In this document: piece by piece, positions 1-11,257 of the stretch
Layout: each line of letters begins with the position of its first letter
Position numbering within the stretch: the stretch's first letter is position 1
Origin: Pseudisothecium myosuroides
Lineage: Eukaryota; Streptophyta; Bryopsida; Hypnales; Lembophyllaceae
Direction of reading: 5' to 3'
Assembly: GCA_951799445.1 (NCBI GenBank)
Contig: OX637288.1
Location: 45,771,288 to 45,835,287 of the forward strand
DNA: 64,000 bases
The notes under the pieces: model-generated
Told to the model about the DNA's origin: nothing
The model's database searches: none
What the model saw: the letters and a program-made list of their open reading frames with translations, nothing else
Translations under genes and position numbers: made by a program

Positions 1-41
1 TATTGTACAAACTAGCCCACAATGTTTATGCCAATATTTGT

Positions 42-794
42 CTAACCTGGACAACTACAAGTCACAAAAGTACCAATAAACATGCATAACTATAAGTAAG
101 GAAGAGCTAACAGGACTACGGAAGGAAGACGGGCTGGATGAGGCAGGGTAGAATGTTACAATAGTTGCAAACTAGAAGATGAAGGGACAGAGTTTGAACA
201 CAAAAGATGAACTAAAACAACTTCAGTTCCCAAGAAAGAATTGTACTTACAGGTCATGCCATTGCCGGTATACAAACCATTGCAAGCGCAGAAATTCCCG
301 CGATCAGATGTATAACAGGTTGCATGCGAGTCACAGTCAGCCCCCCCAGTTTGCTTACATGGAGTTCCTAACCACAACAGATGCATACACAGGGTTTATC
401 AATGTAGTTTAAAAACATGTATCATTGATTCTCAAATCATGCTAATACCACATTCCGACTGCGCACTTCTGCTGCAATCGGGGTGATGCTTAAACCCTAA
501 AATAGCAGGAAGCGAAACATTCATTTGGCAAACATTCTACCACTGCTAGCGGTAAGGCACGAGTGGCACCACCCCTAAAATATTCACCACTGGTACATTC
601 TCTCCGTGTACCATACAATGCTTGTCACACACAATGTTATTCGACAGATCCTAAAGCTTCAAAACTTCTGTCCAAACCAGTAGGTTTAGATGTGTCTAAG
701 TCTCACCTTGCGCATCCACAGAACCAACTGACAGAAACGAGATCAAAGCCAGCACCGCCAGCACCAGCACCATCCTCCATCCTCCTCTTGTCAT
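42..794 (-). CDS. Small secreted protein with a single EGF-like domain
   Basis: Seen: exon 1 (794-707) begins at ATG 794 and encodes a basic N-terminus, a hydrophobic stretch (about residues 8-22) and a likely signal-peptidase site near A28-Q29. It ends in phase 1 at a GTGAG donor. Exon 2 (367-251) follows a TTAG acceptor in matching phase and encodes C33, C41, C47, C56, C58 with the pattern C-x7-C-x5-C-x8-C-x-C, then N-G-L-Y-T-G-N-G. This is an EGF-like signature. The exon ends at a GTAAGT donor after the first base of the expected sixth Cys codon. A CCAG acceptor at 49-47 would supply GT then TAG, giving the sixth Cys and an immediate stop (69 aa in all). Inference: an apoplastic peptide-like protein, function unknown. 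The last tiny exon is the weakest part; the real 3' exon could lie elsewhere or outside the window. An upstream in-frame start exists, but ATG 794 gives the better signal peptide. Confidence 0.6.
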
Positions 795-1054
795 TGTATT
801 CCTGATATGATCCAACAAAAAAACCAGATGGTCACACACACACACTGTAAACGTAAAAATTCCTACTCCCAATGCGGCATTCCAAATACACACGCATGCA
901 TTCTCAAAGCCCTACCACAGCAAAACAATCAGCAGCACAATCAACTAACCGACTAATCGACTAATCGACAGAATTCCATATATACAATGTGCTATACCAC
1001 GACATGACTTTACACACACGGCTTTCCTCTCGGAATTCCAACAGAGCGTAAACT

Positions 1055-1389
1055 GTAAACCCAAAGATCCCTGAAACGAATGCCACATATATGAAACTTG
1101 CATTTAAAATCCACAAAACTTGAATGCAAGGGATGCATTGGGCATAGGCATGCAATGCGAGGGCGGTACCTGATGGGTCGATTGTGCACGAAATCGTGTG
1201 AAAAGAGGCTTGATTGATCACCGTAAACCCAAAGATCCCTGAAACGAATGCCACATATATGAAACTTGCATTTATAACCCACAAAACTTGAATGCAAGGG
1301 ATGCATTGGGTGTGCATGCAATGCAAGGGCGGTACCTGATGGAGGTCGATTGTGCACAAAATCGTGTGAAAAGAGGCTTGATCGATCAC
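1055..1389. repeat. 168-bp tandem direct duplication
   Basis: Two near-identical units, 1055-1222 and 1223-1389, both begin with GTAAACCCAAAGATCC and end in a TTGATYGATCAC motif. They differ by a few substitutions and small indels. They lie roughly 260-600 bp upstream of the EGF-like gene's ATG, so in its promoter or 5' UTR. Overlapping minus-strand open frames here simply read through the duplication and look non-coding. Confidence 0.9.
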
Positions 1390-1756
1390 TGATGGGAGTG
1401 GGATGCGGGGAGTGACGAATGCGCGTGATCGGGGGAGGAGTCGGTAGAGCGAGAGATACGTTGGTGCGAAAGAAAATAGTCGGTGGTGCAGCACGAAGAA
1501 GGCGACGACACGCATGGAGCACTGGAGCGCAACTGCAGCGCGGTCGCCGAAGGTTCCTGGGATTTAATTAGCGTGGGTGTAGGGTTTTAGAGTGGGTCGT
1601 GTGACTAGTGCTTTGCCACAGTAAGGGAGGCAGTTTAATTTTTTTTTTTTTTTTAACAAATGGCAGCAGCTTTTACCTCAACGAATTCCTATCTTTGTGT
1701 AAACCAAACTTGCATGTGAAACAGACAGTCTCCTATTTAGAACTTGAGTAATAATG
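1390..1756. other. Intergenic stretch upstream of the EGF-like gene
   Basis: A GC-richer patch (about 1400-1560) gives way to AT-rich DNA with a long T run (1638-1654). It probably contains distal promoter sequence of the minus-strand EGF-like gene. I see no coding exon with convincing splice sites. Confidence 0.4.
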
Positions 1757-1758
1757 TA

Positions 1759-2375
1759 GGGCCGGGGTGAACTGACCCCTCGCTCGGCCCTGCGGGCTGA
1801 CCCTGTTTTCCGCACAAATTTTTTTTTGCAAATTTTGAATTCATATTCGGGATCAGAGACCTCCAGTTAGTTAAATGAAAGCAATAATATTCCCTGGATC
1901 GGCCCAAAATAGGGGACTTTTTTTTTACATGCACCCATTAGGGGATATTTGAACCCACAAAGAGGCTTTGAGTTTTCTTACTAATTTTAATACTAATGGA
2001 ATGAGTGGGAGGGTGGCCATAGATTCATTACTTCCACCACGTGGCGTGGGCTCCATTCTTCATGATGAAACCATCATGAGATTTATGAGATTGTGGAGAT
2101 GGATTGGATAATGATGACAAATTTTGAGTTTAATATGCAATTCTTGGCCCGATTAGTGAGTTGAGAAGGCTCTTTCCACCTAAATTTATGAGATCATGGA
2201 GATGGATTGTGTAATGATGACGAATTTTTGAATTCATCATGCAATTCTTGACCCAACTAGTGAGTTGAGAAGGCTTTTTCCACCCAACTTTTTGCATTAC
2301 AAAGCGGCCTCTTTTGGGGTTCAAATATCCCCTAATGCTTGGTAAGGCCAAGCGAGGGGATCAATCCACCCCGAT
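1759..2375. mobile_element. Foldback / TIR element, mariner-type TA flanks possible
   Basis: The left terminus (1759-1794) and the reverse complement of the right terminus (2342-2375) match imperfectly over about 35 bp. Both contain a CGGGGTG block followed by CCCCTCGCT and GGCC. A second inverted pair lies inside: 1935-1970 pairs with 2301-2337 around ATTAGGGGATATTTGAACC. Both ends are flanked by TA. The left arm carries about 140 bp between the two inverted blocks that the right arm lacks, suggesting an insertion in that arm. No transposase is visible, so this looks like a non-autonomous element. Confidence 0.6.
2079..2290. repeat. About 107-bp tandem repeat, two units
   Basis: Units at about 2079-2184 and 2186-2290 share GGAGATGGATTG, TAATGATGACRAAT, TGCAATTCTTG and AGTGAGTTGAGAAGGC. 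The repeat lies inside the foldback element at 1759-2375 and probably arose by internal duplication. Confidence 0.8.
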
Positions 2376-2390
2376 CTAAGGTAGACTCTA

Positions 2391-5225
2391 TTGTAAAAGC
2401 GACCGTGTTCTTAAAGCAATCGTGATACAAGCGTTTCAACTTCAGAAGTTCACAACTAATTCCACAAAGGTTCAGAAAATAAGAAACGGCTTGGGTTAGA
2501 TGCCAATTCCATTTTTTTTCCTACAAAAATTTATGGAAAATTGTTTCAAGGGGTGTAGCTTCTCCCCCACAGGCAATCTGCTCTTAAATGGTTGATTTAA
2601 GAGCAAACCTCTAAAATGTGTTGTCTTTTCTTGAGCGTGTATAAGGAAAATATCACAAATAATTCAATATTTGAATAATATTGATAAATTTATTTTTTTG
2701 GAGAATTGCAATTGTTTTCATCATGAATTTTTTTTACAAATAAATTTTGGCCAAGTCTAAAATTTAGATGCTAAAAAAATTGTATTTTGATGAATTGTTG
2801 AAGTCAAAATCTTTCAAATTGATTTGAAACAAATCTATAAACTATTATTCTCAATTTGACTATATGGATAATTTTTACTCTATATAATGTACCATTTGTT
2901 ATACAATTAGAGGTATTGAATGTATAAATGAGGATCATAGATTCTATTGAGTATGGAAGACATTTAATTTCTTGTGAAGTATTGAAATCTAAATACTTTT
3001 TTTTATAGAAACGAAAGGCGCAATGCTTGTGATGGAGTCCACCACCCAAATTATTTGGGTGAAAATGGACCAAATTGCACCATCAACAAATAGCAGGTAA
3101 AAAAGATTATGGAAAAAAATTAAAAAAGGTTGAAATTGCCTAGTAGCAAAATAATCTTCAACTAGACAATGGATCTAGAGTTCGATAGTAGGCTACTTCT
3201 TTGTCACCCAAGTTTAGGGTTCAGGTGCACCACTAGGCGATGATGCTTTGCTAGAGTTTTGTCACCTAGATTGCATCCATTGTCACATTTTTCGAATTAG
3301 GATTTAGTCAATTCCCTAAATTTTTCATCCACTGATGTGATTATGCTCTTTGTTTAAATGAGAAAATCGCCAAAGTGTTCTCCATTGAAGACCATTTTGT
3401 TGCTAGAATCAACTAACTACTCCGGCTTTTATAATCACCAAGTAACTCCGAGAGTTTTTGGTACATCGCCATTGGTATGAATTTGACTTTCTTAAGCATG
3501 AATTGTACAGAGGCTTTTGTAATTCGTTTGTCTTTTTAGAACAATACATTTTCATTGTTAAATGTCTAAATTTGAGTTTTCTTATACCTATTCAAAGCAC
3601 TTTGGAGATGCGTTTTCAATTTTAGGTTCTAATTATAAACTACTAAAAAGATAGAAGTTTATTTTGAGGGACAATATACTAGTTCTATTGAGGACACCCT
3701 TAAATAAACTCCGGTCGTGATGTAACTAAACCACAATAACAACTTTCACCACGTTGAGCCCCAATTAGAAATAAAAATGAGCTTCAATAGGCTTGTTACT
3801 AGATTCTGTATGCTTTTGGCTCCTATTTATCCTTCACAGCTTCACCTATTAAGAATAATTTGATGACTCCGTAGTAATGCACACCAAGTATGAGTTTTTG
3901 TACCATGGTTAATTTACCTGCGTCAACAATCCAAGATACATTCCACCCATTATCTCTCACATTAGAAGCTCAAAAAATTTGGGCACCCACTAAGTTTAGG
4001 ATTTGTGAAAGTGATCGTGCATGAAGTTGCACCTTCACCTAACTATGAGGTTGCAACATCAATAGGCATGCAACTTGAACCATATTAGGCTGCTTTTCTA
4101 GTGTCAATTGAGGTTGCTTTTATCACCAAATGTAGACAATAACTAGTGAATTGACCAATTCGGCACAAGTGAAAGGTAGGAAAATTTAGATTAAATTTAG
4201 TGATAACACAATTATAGGGTTGAATGTTTAGAGAAAATTTGAAGGGACCCAGAGCACTTTTGAAAAACTTTGATTGTGTGTCAAATTCTCCCAGTGCAAA
4301 GGTGGAAGCTTTAAGGTTGCTTAATTGATATCCAACAAAAAACATAGTAAGGACAAAGCCAATGACTATCGAGTCAAACTTCAAATGTTTGTGCTTACTA
4401 TCAATTAATTCCATTTGCTATTATATATGCATGATTTATTTTTAAACATGCCAATGGCACTTCATTTTTTTGGGACAAAAAGGGCATGTAGCATGGTGAC
4501 TATGGTAGTTCACCAAAATTAGTCGGGCACATAGAGATGAATGACATTGAACACAAAAAACATACTTTGCCCACTCAAAAAAGTAAACATATAGTTTGAT
4601 CATCAAGAGCTTTTAAAGGTTATCCTTGTTGAATTTTGTATGAATATGTATCTCCTACCCCTCTTTGAATTTGTCCATTATTTCTTAATGAAGGCTTCAA
4701 ATCACAAACAAATTTTCACAATTGAAAGTCAAATATGATTCTCCAACCTATGTTACTTGGTAAACAATGTTATGGAGTGGATTCTTTGGAGGTCTCTCCA
4801 TCTCATTGCCCAAGAACCAATATTTGAGAAGAACTAGGATATTGTGAATTGATGAAAATGAAAAAAAAACGTGGTTGGAGTTTGAGACTATATGACTAAA
4901 AACGACACAATATTTTCAAGAATACTAATTAATTAATGGTTCGAGATGACCCTAAACTACCGCGTAAAGTCAATGAGGTACCCAAACCGAATGGCGTGGT
5001 TGCAGGTTTGATACACATATTGGCAACAAGTTCTTTACCTTGTGTGAAATCATCCTCTCTTCTTCATAGAAAACCCTTGCAGTGTGTTTCCTGAATAACG
5101 CTTGTTTAAAAAAAAGAAAAAAGAATACTAATTACTATAGTTATAGTGACTTTTAACTGAGGGAAAGTTCATGGGTGCAGATGCTGTTACATTCAATTTC
5201 AATTCCAGTTCCAATTTCAATGTTT
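2391..5225. other. AT-rich intergenic DNA, no gene seen
   Basis: The stretch is AT-rich with short, scattered open frames on both strands. None has a recognisable motif or matching splice phases. I found no clear terminal repeats, so any transposon remains here are too decayed to call by eye. Confidence 0.5.
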
Positions 5226-5227
5226 TA

Positions 5228-5490
5228 GGGTTTAGGGTTTAGGGTGGTACAACCCACTCCCAGCTGTGAAGCCTGCCCTTGTGATGTCCATGACTCTTTT
5301 CCTCGAGACACTGTGCGAGACAGATCCTGGCAGAGCTCCAGAATCATCGACATTGGGCAATGGGATCCGCGTACAAAAATGTGGAGCTCCTGTCATTCAG
5401 TCACATGCACCTTCCATCAAGGCGGTGGGTGCAGATCGGATGGTGAGACGAACTTTTGCAGAATCGATGACGCAGGGCTTGAAGATGTGA
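5228..5490 (+). other. GC-richer exon-like island, unassigned
   Basis: After a short run of three telomere-like repeats (TTTAGGG, 5225-5246) comes about 240 bp of higher GC, open in two plus-strand frames and one minus-strand frame. A GTGAGACG donor-like site lies at 5440. The repeat array preceding the glycosyltransferase begins directly downstream. No frame gives a family I recognise. It may be an orphan 5' exon, a decayed exon, or non-coding. Confidence 0.25.
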
Positions 5491-5492
5491 GC

Positions 5493-7012
5493 ATGGTCAG
5501 ACAATGCATCAGGTACAGTACTATGGTATGACGATTGGTTGTTGAATGTCTCAAACAATTTGAACTCCATTCTAACCTTAAAACCCTGAAACCCTAGATG
5601 TAAATTTTTTTTTTAAGTTGGTGCACTTATTCAGAATTTGTCGTGTGTAGTGTCAGTGGACGGATTTGCTGAGGATTTTGTGAAGAATTTGCAAGCATGG
5701 TCAATGCAATAGGTACTATGGTCGGTCGATTGGTTGTTGAAGGTTTCAAACAATGTGAACTCCATTCTAACCTTAAAACCCTGTAACCCTAGATGTGAAA
5801 TTTTTTGAAGGTTTCAAACGATGTGAACTCCATTCTAACCTTAAAACCCTGAAACCCTAGATGTGAAATTTTTTAAATTGGTGCACTTATTCAGAATTTG
5901 TCGTGTGTAGTGTCAGTGAATCGGATTTGCTGAGGATTTTGTGAAGAATTTGCGAGCATGGTCAATGGATCAGGTACTATGGTGGGTCGATTGGTTGTTG
6001 AAGGTTTCAAGCAGTACGAATGCTATTCAAATCTTAAAACCCTGAAAGGCTGCAATCCTAGATTCCAGTTTGCTAATGATGCGCTTTTCGTACTTCCTTG
6101 TATATGTGGTGTCAATTGTCCAATTTGCTGAAGATAAACAATGTGAACTCCATTCTAATTTTAAAACCTTGAAACCGTAGATTCGAGTTTGCGAATGGTG
6201 CATTTTTTTCAAAATTACTCGCGTGCGCTGTGCATCATCACGATACGAATTCTTTTCGCAAATTTTTTGCTCAGACTTTAAGCTCGAACGATTGCGTGTT
6301 GCATGTTACATGTTGCAAACAATGTAAGCTGCATTCAAACCCTAAAACCGTGTATTCCCTAGACGTGAGTTTGCAGATGATGCATTTTTCAATATTCCTC
6401 TCCGGCGCTGTGCATCATCACGATGTGAGTTCTCTTCGCAAATTGTGTCTCAGACTTTATGCTCAAACGATTGAATATCGAATGTTACAAACAATCTGAT
6501 CTACACAACATTCAAACCCTAGAACCCTGGAATTCCCAGGTGCGCGTTTCCCCATGGTGCCCTTCAATAATTTCCTCGGGTGTGGTGTCAGATTGATTGC
6601 CGTGACTCCCTCGATATGACCTCTCTTCGCTAGTTGTGAATCAGATTTAAGCTCAAACCACTGCATATTGATTTTTACAAACAATATGAGCTACACCACA
6701 TTCAAAACCTAGAGCCCTGAAAATCCGAGATGGTAGTTCACCCTTGGTGCCCTTCAATAACCTCCTCGTGTGTGATCTCAGATTGATAGCCGTGACTCCC
6801 AGGGTATGAATTCTTTTTCGCAAATTAGTGTCTCAGATTTTAAGCTTGAATGATTGGTTGTTGAATGTTGCAAATAGCGTTAGCTGCATTCAAACCCTAG
6901 AACCCTGGAATATGCCATAGTGCAATTCCATAACCTCCTCGTGTGTGTTCTCAGATTGATTGTCGTGCAGATATGAATTCACTTCACAAATCGTGACTCG
7001 GATGTTGAGCAA
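5493..7012. repeat. Degenerate tandem array with nine telo-box-like motifs
   Basis: A core of roughly CAAACAATGTGAACT followed by CATTCTAAC, then AAAACCCTGAAACCCTAG, recurs at about 5552-5597, 5747-5791, 5815-5860, 6008-6061, 6136-6180, 6315-6362, 6487-6527, 6677-6720 and 6870-6908. Spacing is mostly 170-200 bp, with two short intervals. Flanking parts of the unit also recur, including GATTGGTTGTTGAA, the GTGTAGTGTCAGT/GTGTGGTGTCAG box and TTCGCAAATT. The copies diverge progressively towards the glycosyltransferase ATG at 7037. AAACCCTA is the core of the plant telo-box; its activity here is inferred only. Confidence 0.85.
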
Positions 7013-7036
7013 GTGAGCTTTCCTTTTCGTTTCGCA

Positions 7037-10000
7037 ATGGAGATCCAACAAGGCTTTGGTGATCGTCACGTGGTGCTGGTGACGGTGCCGTGTCCGGGGC
7101 ACATCATCCCCGCAACACAGATCGCTCGTTTCCTTCTCTCTCGCGGCATCCTGGTCTCCTGCTTCACCACAGGCATGAACTTCCCGAGCGTGGAGCCCCA
7201 CCTGGCGGACACTTTCCTCGGCGAGCGGATCCTGTTCCGGCCCCTCATCTCCCCGTCGGAGTTCGTTCCCCCCGGGAAGGAGATCACGGACAACATCCGG
7301 TGGATGCAAGCGCCCAGCGATGAGGAGATGGCCAGAAGGTTGGAGAAGGTGATGGAAACGATGGTGCCACCGCCGCAGTGCATCGTCTCGGACTTGATGG
7401 CTGGGTGGACGCAGGATGTGGCGGATGGGAGGGGGATCGATAGGCATGTGCTCTACACCATGCCGGCCAATGCGCTCCTCTTCTCGTTTGGGGTAAGTAA
7501 GGGTTGCACACCCCAAGAATTGCCAAATCCTAAGAAGACATCATGGAGTGAGGAATCATCAGACATGGAGGAGCTGAGAACAGTTTATATTACTAAAAAT
7601 GGACAGATGCTTAAGTATTCTTGTCATTTGTGGTAAGGTTTGCACACCGAATTTCCAAACTTTAAGAATACATGGAGCGAGAAATCATCATTCATGGAGC
7701 TGAGATTAGTTTCTAGTACTGAAATGGCCAGATTCTTAAGTATTCTTGGTAGCAAGTCAAAGGGGATTCCAACGCTCCTAGGAACGCATTATATAGATAC
7801 CACACGCATAATTTATGAGGGTCCAAAGTTTTGTTGATGAATGATCTGAAATTTCTGGTATTGTGGTGGTGTGCACTCTCAAAATCAATATGTACTCATT
7901 GTCTACGATTCTAGAGTGTCACATTTCAGTAGTGTTGAAGTTAGGTGTGATTACTTTACATGATATCGCGATTTCTCTGGATTTTCCGATTGCTTTTGGG
8001 ATTTAGGGTTCAAGCTGTTGATTGTTAAGGTGAAGGATACTTTTTGCAAGCAATAAGGAGGAGTGCATTTTCATTAGGAGAGATCACTTTTGATACTACA
8101 GATGCCAACCTCTCTTTCAAGGGAGCATAGTTTCTCTCAGTCAATGAATGATGATTTCTTGTGCAATCTTTCAAATTGGGATTTTGTTTACTACTATTGA
8201 AGTATCGTAGGCGACCCCATTTCCATTCAAAGACATTTTGCCAAGTCATGTTTACACCCAATAGTTGCTTTTTGAAGCCCAAAATCGGAAGAGACGAGTT
8301 GGTGCTGGTAACAAGGAGATAGGATCAGGTCCCTAACAGTTTTAGTACTCTATCTTATATTGGATCCACAGAGTAAGCTGGTGCTGCTAAGATCAATCGG
8401 ATTTTAGAGAGACTGAACACAGCGAATGATTGAAGCCTTATAATTATCTTAATGAGAGTACAATAGCTTGTTTAGAGTTTAGGGTTTAGTCCAAAAATTA
8501 CTGACAGCGTTGGTATCCTCTATTGCAGTGCATTCCATCCGTGTTGTCACCTGAAGTGGCACCCGTGCATCCGCCAGGCACGTGGAATTCCATGATCGAT
8601 ACGACGCACTCGTTTCACGACTATATGATTCGGAACACGAAGCGGATGCCGGAAGCGTCCCTCATGCTTGTCAATACGTTTGAAGCCCTGGAAGCGGACT
8701 TTCTTCGTGTCCTCCGGACGGGCCTCATTGACAATCGCGCTGTGAAGATTAAGAACATCCTGTCCATCGGCCCGTTGATTCGAAGCGCTGGCTGTGAGCT
8801 CGAGGAGAATTTGATCACTCCCACTAATAAGGTAACTCAATTACATTTCTGCTGATCCCACCACATATTTCGGCCAGGACGTGAGCTGAGATTTTCCATC
8901 AGACCGTTAGTTAGCAGATGAGAGTGAATCACAATCCGATTCCTTTTTTATTTTTCAATATGCCAATTAATCTGTTCTTTAGATTTTCAAAGCTGAAATC
9001 TTAAGGGAACGAATGTTTGACACTAGTGCTCATTCTAACCATCGCCTTTTGAATTCCGTCTTTACTTTTGGGGGGTCACCTGAATGAAGCTAGATTTCCG
9101 GGGAGAAAGCGTGTGTGGAGAAGGAGGTGATGCAGTGGTTGGATGCACAAGAGCAGTCGACCGTGCTGTACGTGTCGTTCGGCAGTCTGCTCACCGTCAC
9201 GGAGGTGCAGGTCCATGAGCTCGCCCATGGGCTGGAAACTTCCGGGAGGCCGTTCTTGTGGGTGTATCGAGCTCCGAGTGCTCCTCAAGTGCTGCCTACC
9301 GATGCTGCAGACAGTGCTCTTCTTCTCGATGGTCTTCCTGCAGGTGTACTTCGCATTCAAGCCCCTTCCTGGTGGTCAATTAATATGGACTCCAATATAA
9401 TTGCTTCAACTATAACACGCCTTCTAACTTGGAGTAGTGAGATCACACAAGTAGCAAGAAAAAGTGCCGGTCAAATTAATGTGACAGCAGAATGTATAGG
9501 GAGCCAACAATTAACAGTTTGCTTTGTTGAGATTTCTTGCTCATTTCTGGTTGAATTCATGTGAGTGATTGGATGGACAATGCGCCTCTAATTAACCATT
9601 ACGCATGTTCTGATTCAAGTGCTCTGTTGCTCAGGTTGGTGATGTTGCTCATTCATGTGTTCTGATCTGGAATGGTGGGTTTCATTCAGGGTTTGTGGAG
9701 CGCGTGGCGGGGCGAGGGAAGCTGATCCATGGATGGGCACCCCAAGAGGCGATTCTCGCCCATCCCTCAGTGGGCGGGTTTCTGTCGCATTGCGGATGGA
9801 ACTCCACCTTGGAGGCTCTGTGGGCAGGGAAGCCCATCGCCGCATGGCCTCTCGCCGTGGAGCAAAGACTCACTGCCAGGTACGTTGCAACTCAATCTTT
9901 GATAACAGAATCATGTTGTTGCTCTCCTTCCTACTATCTACTTCCTTAGCAACTAGAGATGCAACTTCCCATTCTTTTTTTTTTGCGATTTTTGGCAGCG

Positions 10001-10497
10001 GCTACTACTTCTACAATGTTCACGCTCTCTTTTGGTATCAATGCAATCAACTCTACTCTCAGTAGAGTTCAATAGTGCCAGGGTCTTATGCTATTGGCCC
10101 AAGTCCTCCACCTCCTTAGCAGCTTGAGATGCAACCAGTGCATCTATATTTTTCAAGCACTTTTTTCGTATCAATGCATCCAACTCCAATTTTTTGCCCT
10201 TTTTTGCTGAGGTGAGTGGTCCCCTGTTGTTGCAGGTATTTGGCGAATGATCTGAGAATAGCGGTGCAGGTTGCCAAAGACGACGATGGCATGGTGGCCA
10301 GATCTGAGGTGGTCCGCACCATCTCCGTGCTCATGGACGACAAGGAATTGCGAAGCAGGTTTTGGAATATGCACGAACGGGCTCATTCGGCACTCCAAGA
10401 AGGCGGCCCATCGAGATCCAATTTGCAAATACTCGTCGACAGTATCGGCCGCCATCTTAGTCAAAAAGAAGATACTGCACTTGTAAACTGCACGTAG
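7037..10497 (+). CDS. Family-1 UDP-glycosyltransferase (plant UGT), five exons
   Basis: Known role of the family: transfer of a sugar from UDP-sugar to small lipophilic acceptors in the cytosol. Exons: 7037-7492, 8529-8831, 9094-9343, 9690-9879, 10236-10497. Phases agree and total 1461 nt (486 aa), a normal length. Seen: P-C-P-G-H with likely catalytic His22 near the N-terminus; V-S-D with likely partner Asp119; a strand-loop block L-Y-V-S-F-G-S-L in exon 3; and a complete 44-residue PSPG box at about 352-395 (starting WAPQ, containing HCGWNS, ending in EQ). The final Gln favours UDP-glucose as donor. The A-W-P-L-A-V-E-Q end and the R-Y-L-A-N-D-L-R block follow normally. Start ATG 7037 is the first in frame before the PCPGH motif; an upstream GTG in frame is ignored. 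Four introns is high for this family. The acceptor substrate cannot be read from sequence. Confidence 0.95.
7495..7755. repeat. Tandem duplication inside UGT intron 1
   Basis: Two related units, about 7495-7630 and 7634-7755, share GTAAGGKTTGCACACC, CATGGAGYGAG, AATCATCA, CATGGAG, GAGCTGAGA and CTTAAGTATTCTTG. The first copy includes the functional intron-1 donor (GTAAGT, 7493). The second has a donor-like GTAAGG at 7634, so this is a duplication of the 5' splice-site region. Confidence 0.8.
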
Positions 10498-11257
10498 CTC
10501 ATGTGGTCACAATTGTGAACACCAACAATGTAGATTCCGTACGCTCACAAACTCTGTACTGTACATAGTTACACACAAAAAGCACAGCATTGACTCCAAT
10601 TGTTAAGCAGGAGTTTGTAGAGCAGACGATTGGATCATTTGACAGCCTTTGGAGCTGAATTTGTAGCTTTCTCTTGCCGTGACCTTTCCGTTATATATCT
10701 TCTTTTAGTGTACATTCTGCTGGTTGTGTATATCTCCCTTGAAATTTGATAAGATTGAAGAAACTGTTTGAAAGATTCTCTGCACTGTCTAGTGAAGCAT
10801 CACCCTCTCCAAATCCTTGACAGACGAATTCTTAGCCTGTGATGTGGCATCCGCCTGCCCTTCACTTCTGCATTTGATGTTTCTAGGGCATGTCATTTAC
10901 CAACGGAAAACAGAAATCGTTCATCGCCTAATCGTTCGGATGCTGGACTTCGGTGGGGTATCTTCATCTAGATGATGCTGCGTGTAATGATGTCGATGAT
11001 GTTGCGCGGGCACGGTCCTAGTATGTTGCCGTGTTATGCACTCACAATTCGAAGTGCTTGTGGGTGTATGTGAACGCGCTGTTTGATGCTTTAGTTAGGT
11101 CGTGAGATCGTCGTGAGATTCTCGTGAGATCGTCGGCAATGCTCCACGGCAATTTTCAGTGAGTTCTTCGGCAATGCTCCAGGGCAATTTGTAGTGAGTT
11201 CTTCGGCAATGCGGCTAAGTAATTATATGTGAAGTATTGGAAGAGCTGAAGGGCCTA
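10498..11257. other. UGT 3' region and helicase 5' region
   Basis: This holds the 3' UTR and terminator of the glycosyltransferase and the promoter or 5' UTR of the helicase gene. The only distinct structure is a 36-bp tandem repeat at about 11133-11203 (CGGCAATGCTCCASGGCAAT units), preceded by three GTGAGAT repeats (11102-11131). No additional exon is apparent. Confidence 0.5.

Noticed and set aside
961..1522. Two overlapping minus-strand open frames of 170-184 codons
   Set aside because: They traverse the 168-bp tandem duplication and repeat the same low-complexity words; no signal, motif or splice context supports coding.
5225..5246. Interstitial telomere or chromosome end
   Set aside because: Only three TTTAGGG-type units, and short runs of this motif recur at 8478, 11506 and 63201; these are telo-box-like motifs, not telomere.
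5266..5490. Possible histone-fold or enzyme exon in the GC-rich island
   Set aside because: A loose resemblance to a helix-rich segment is not enough; several frames are open simultaneously and no partner exon is found.
7013..7036. Upstream GTG start for the glycosyltransferase
   Set aside because: Nuclear plant genes start at ATG; ATG 7037 gives the normal spacing to the catalytic His.
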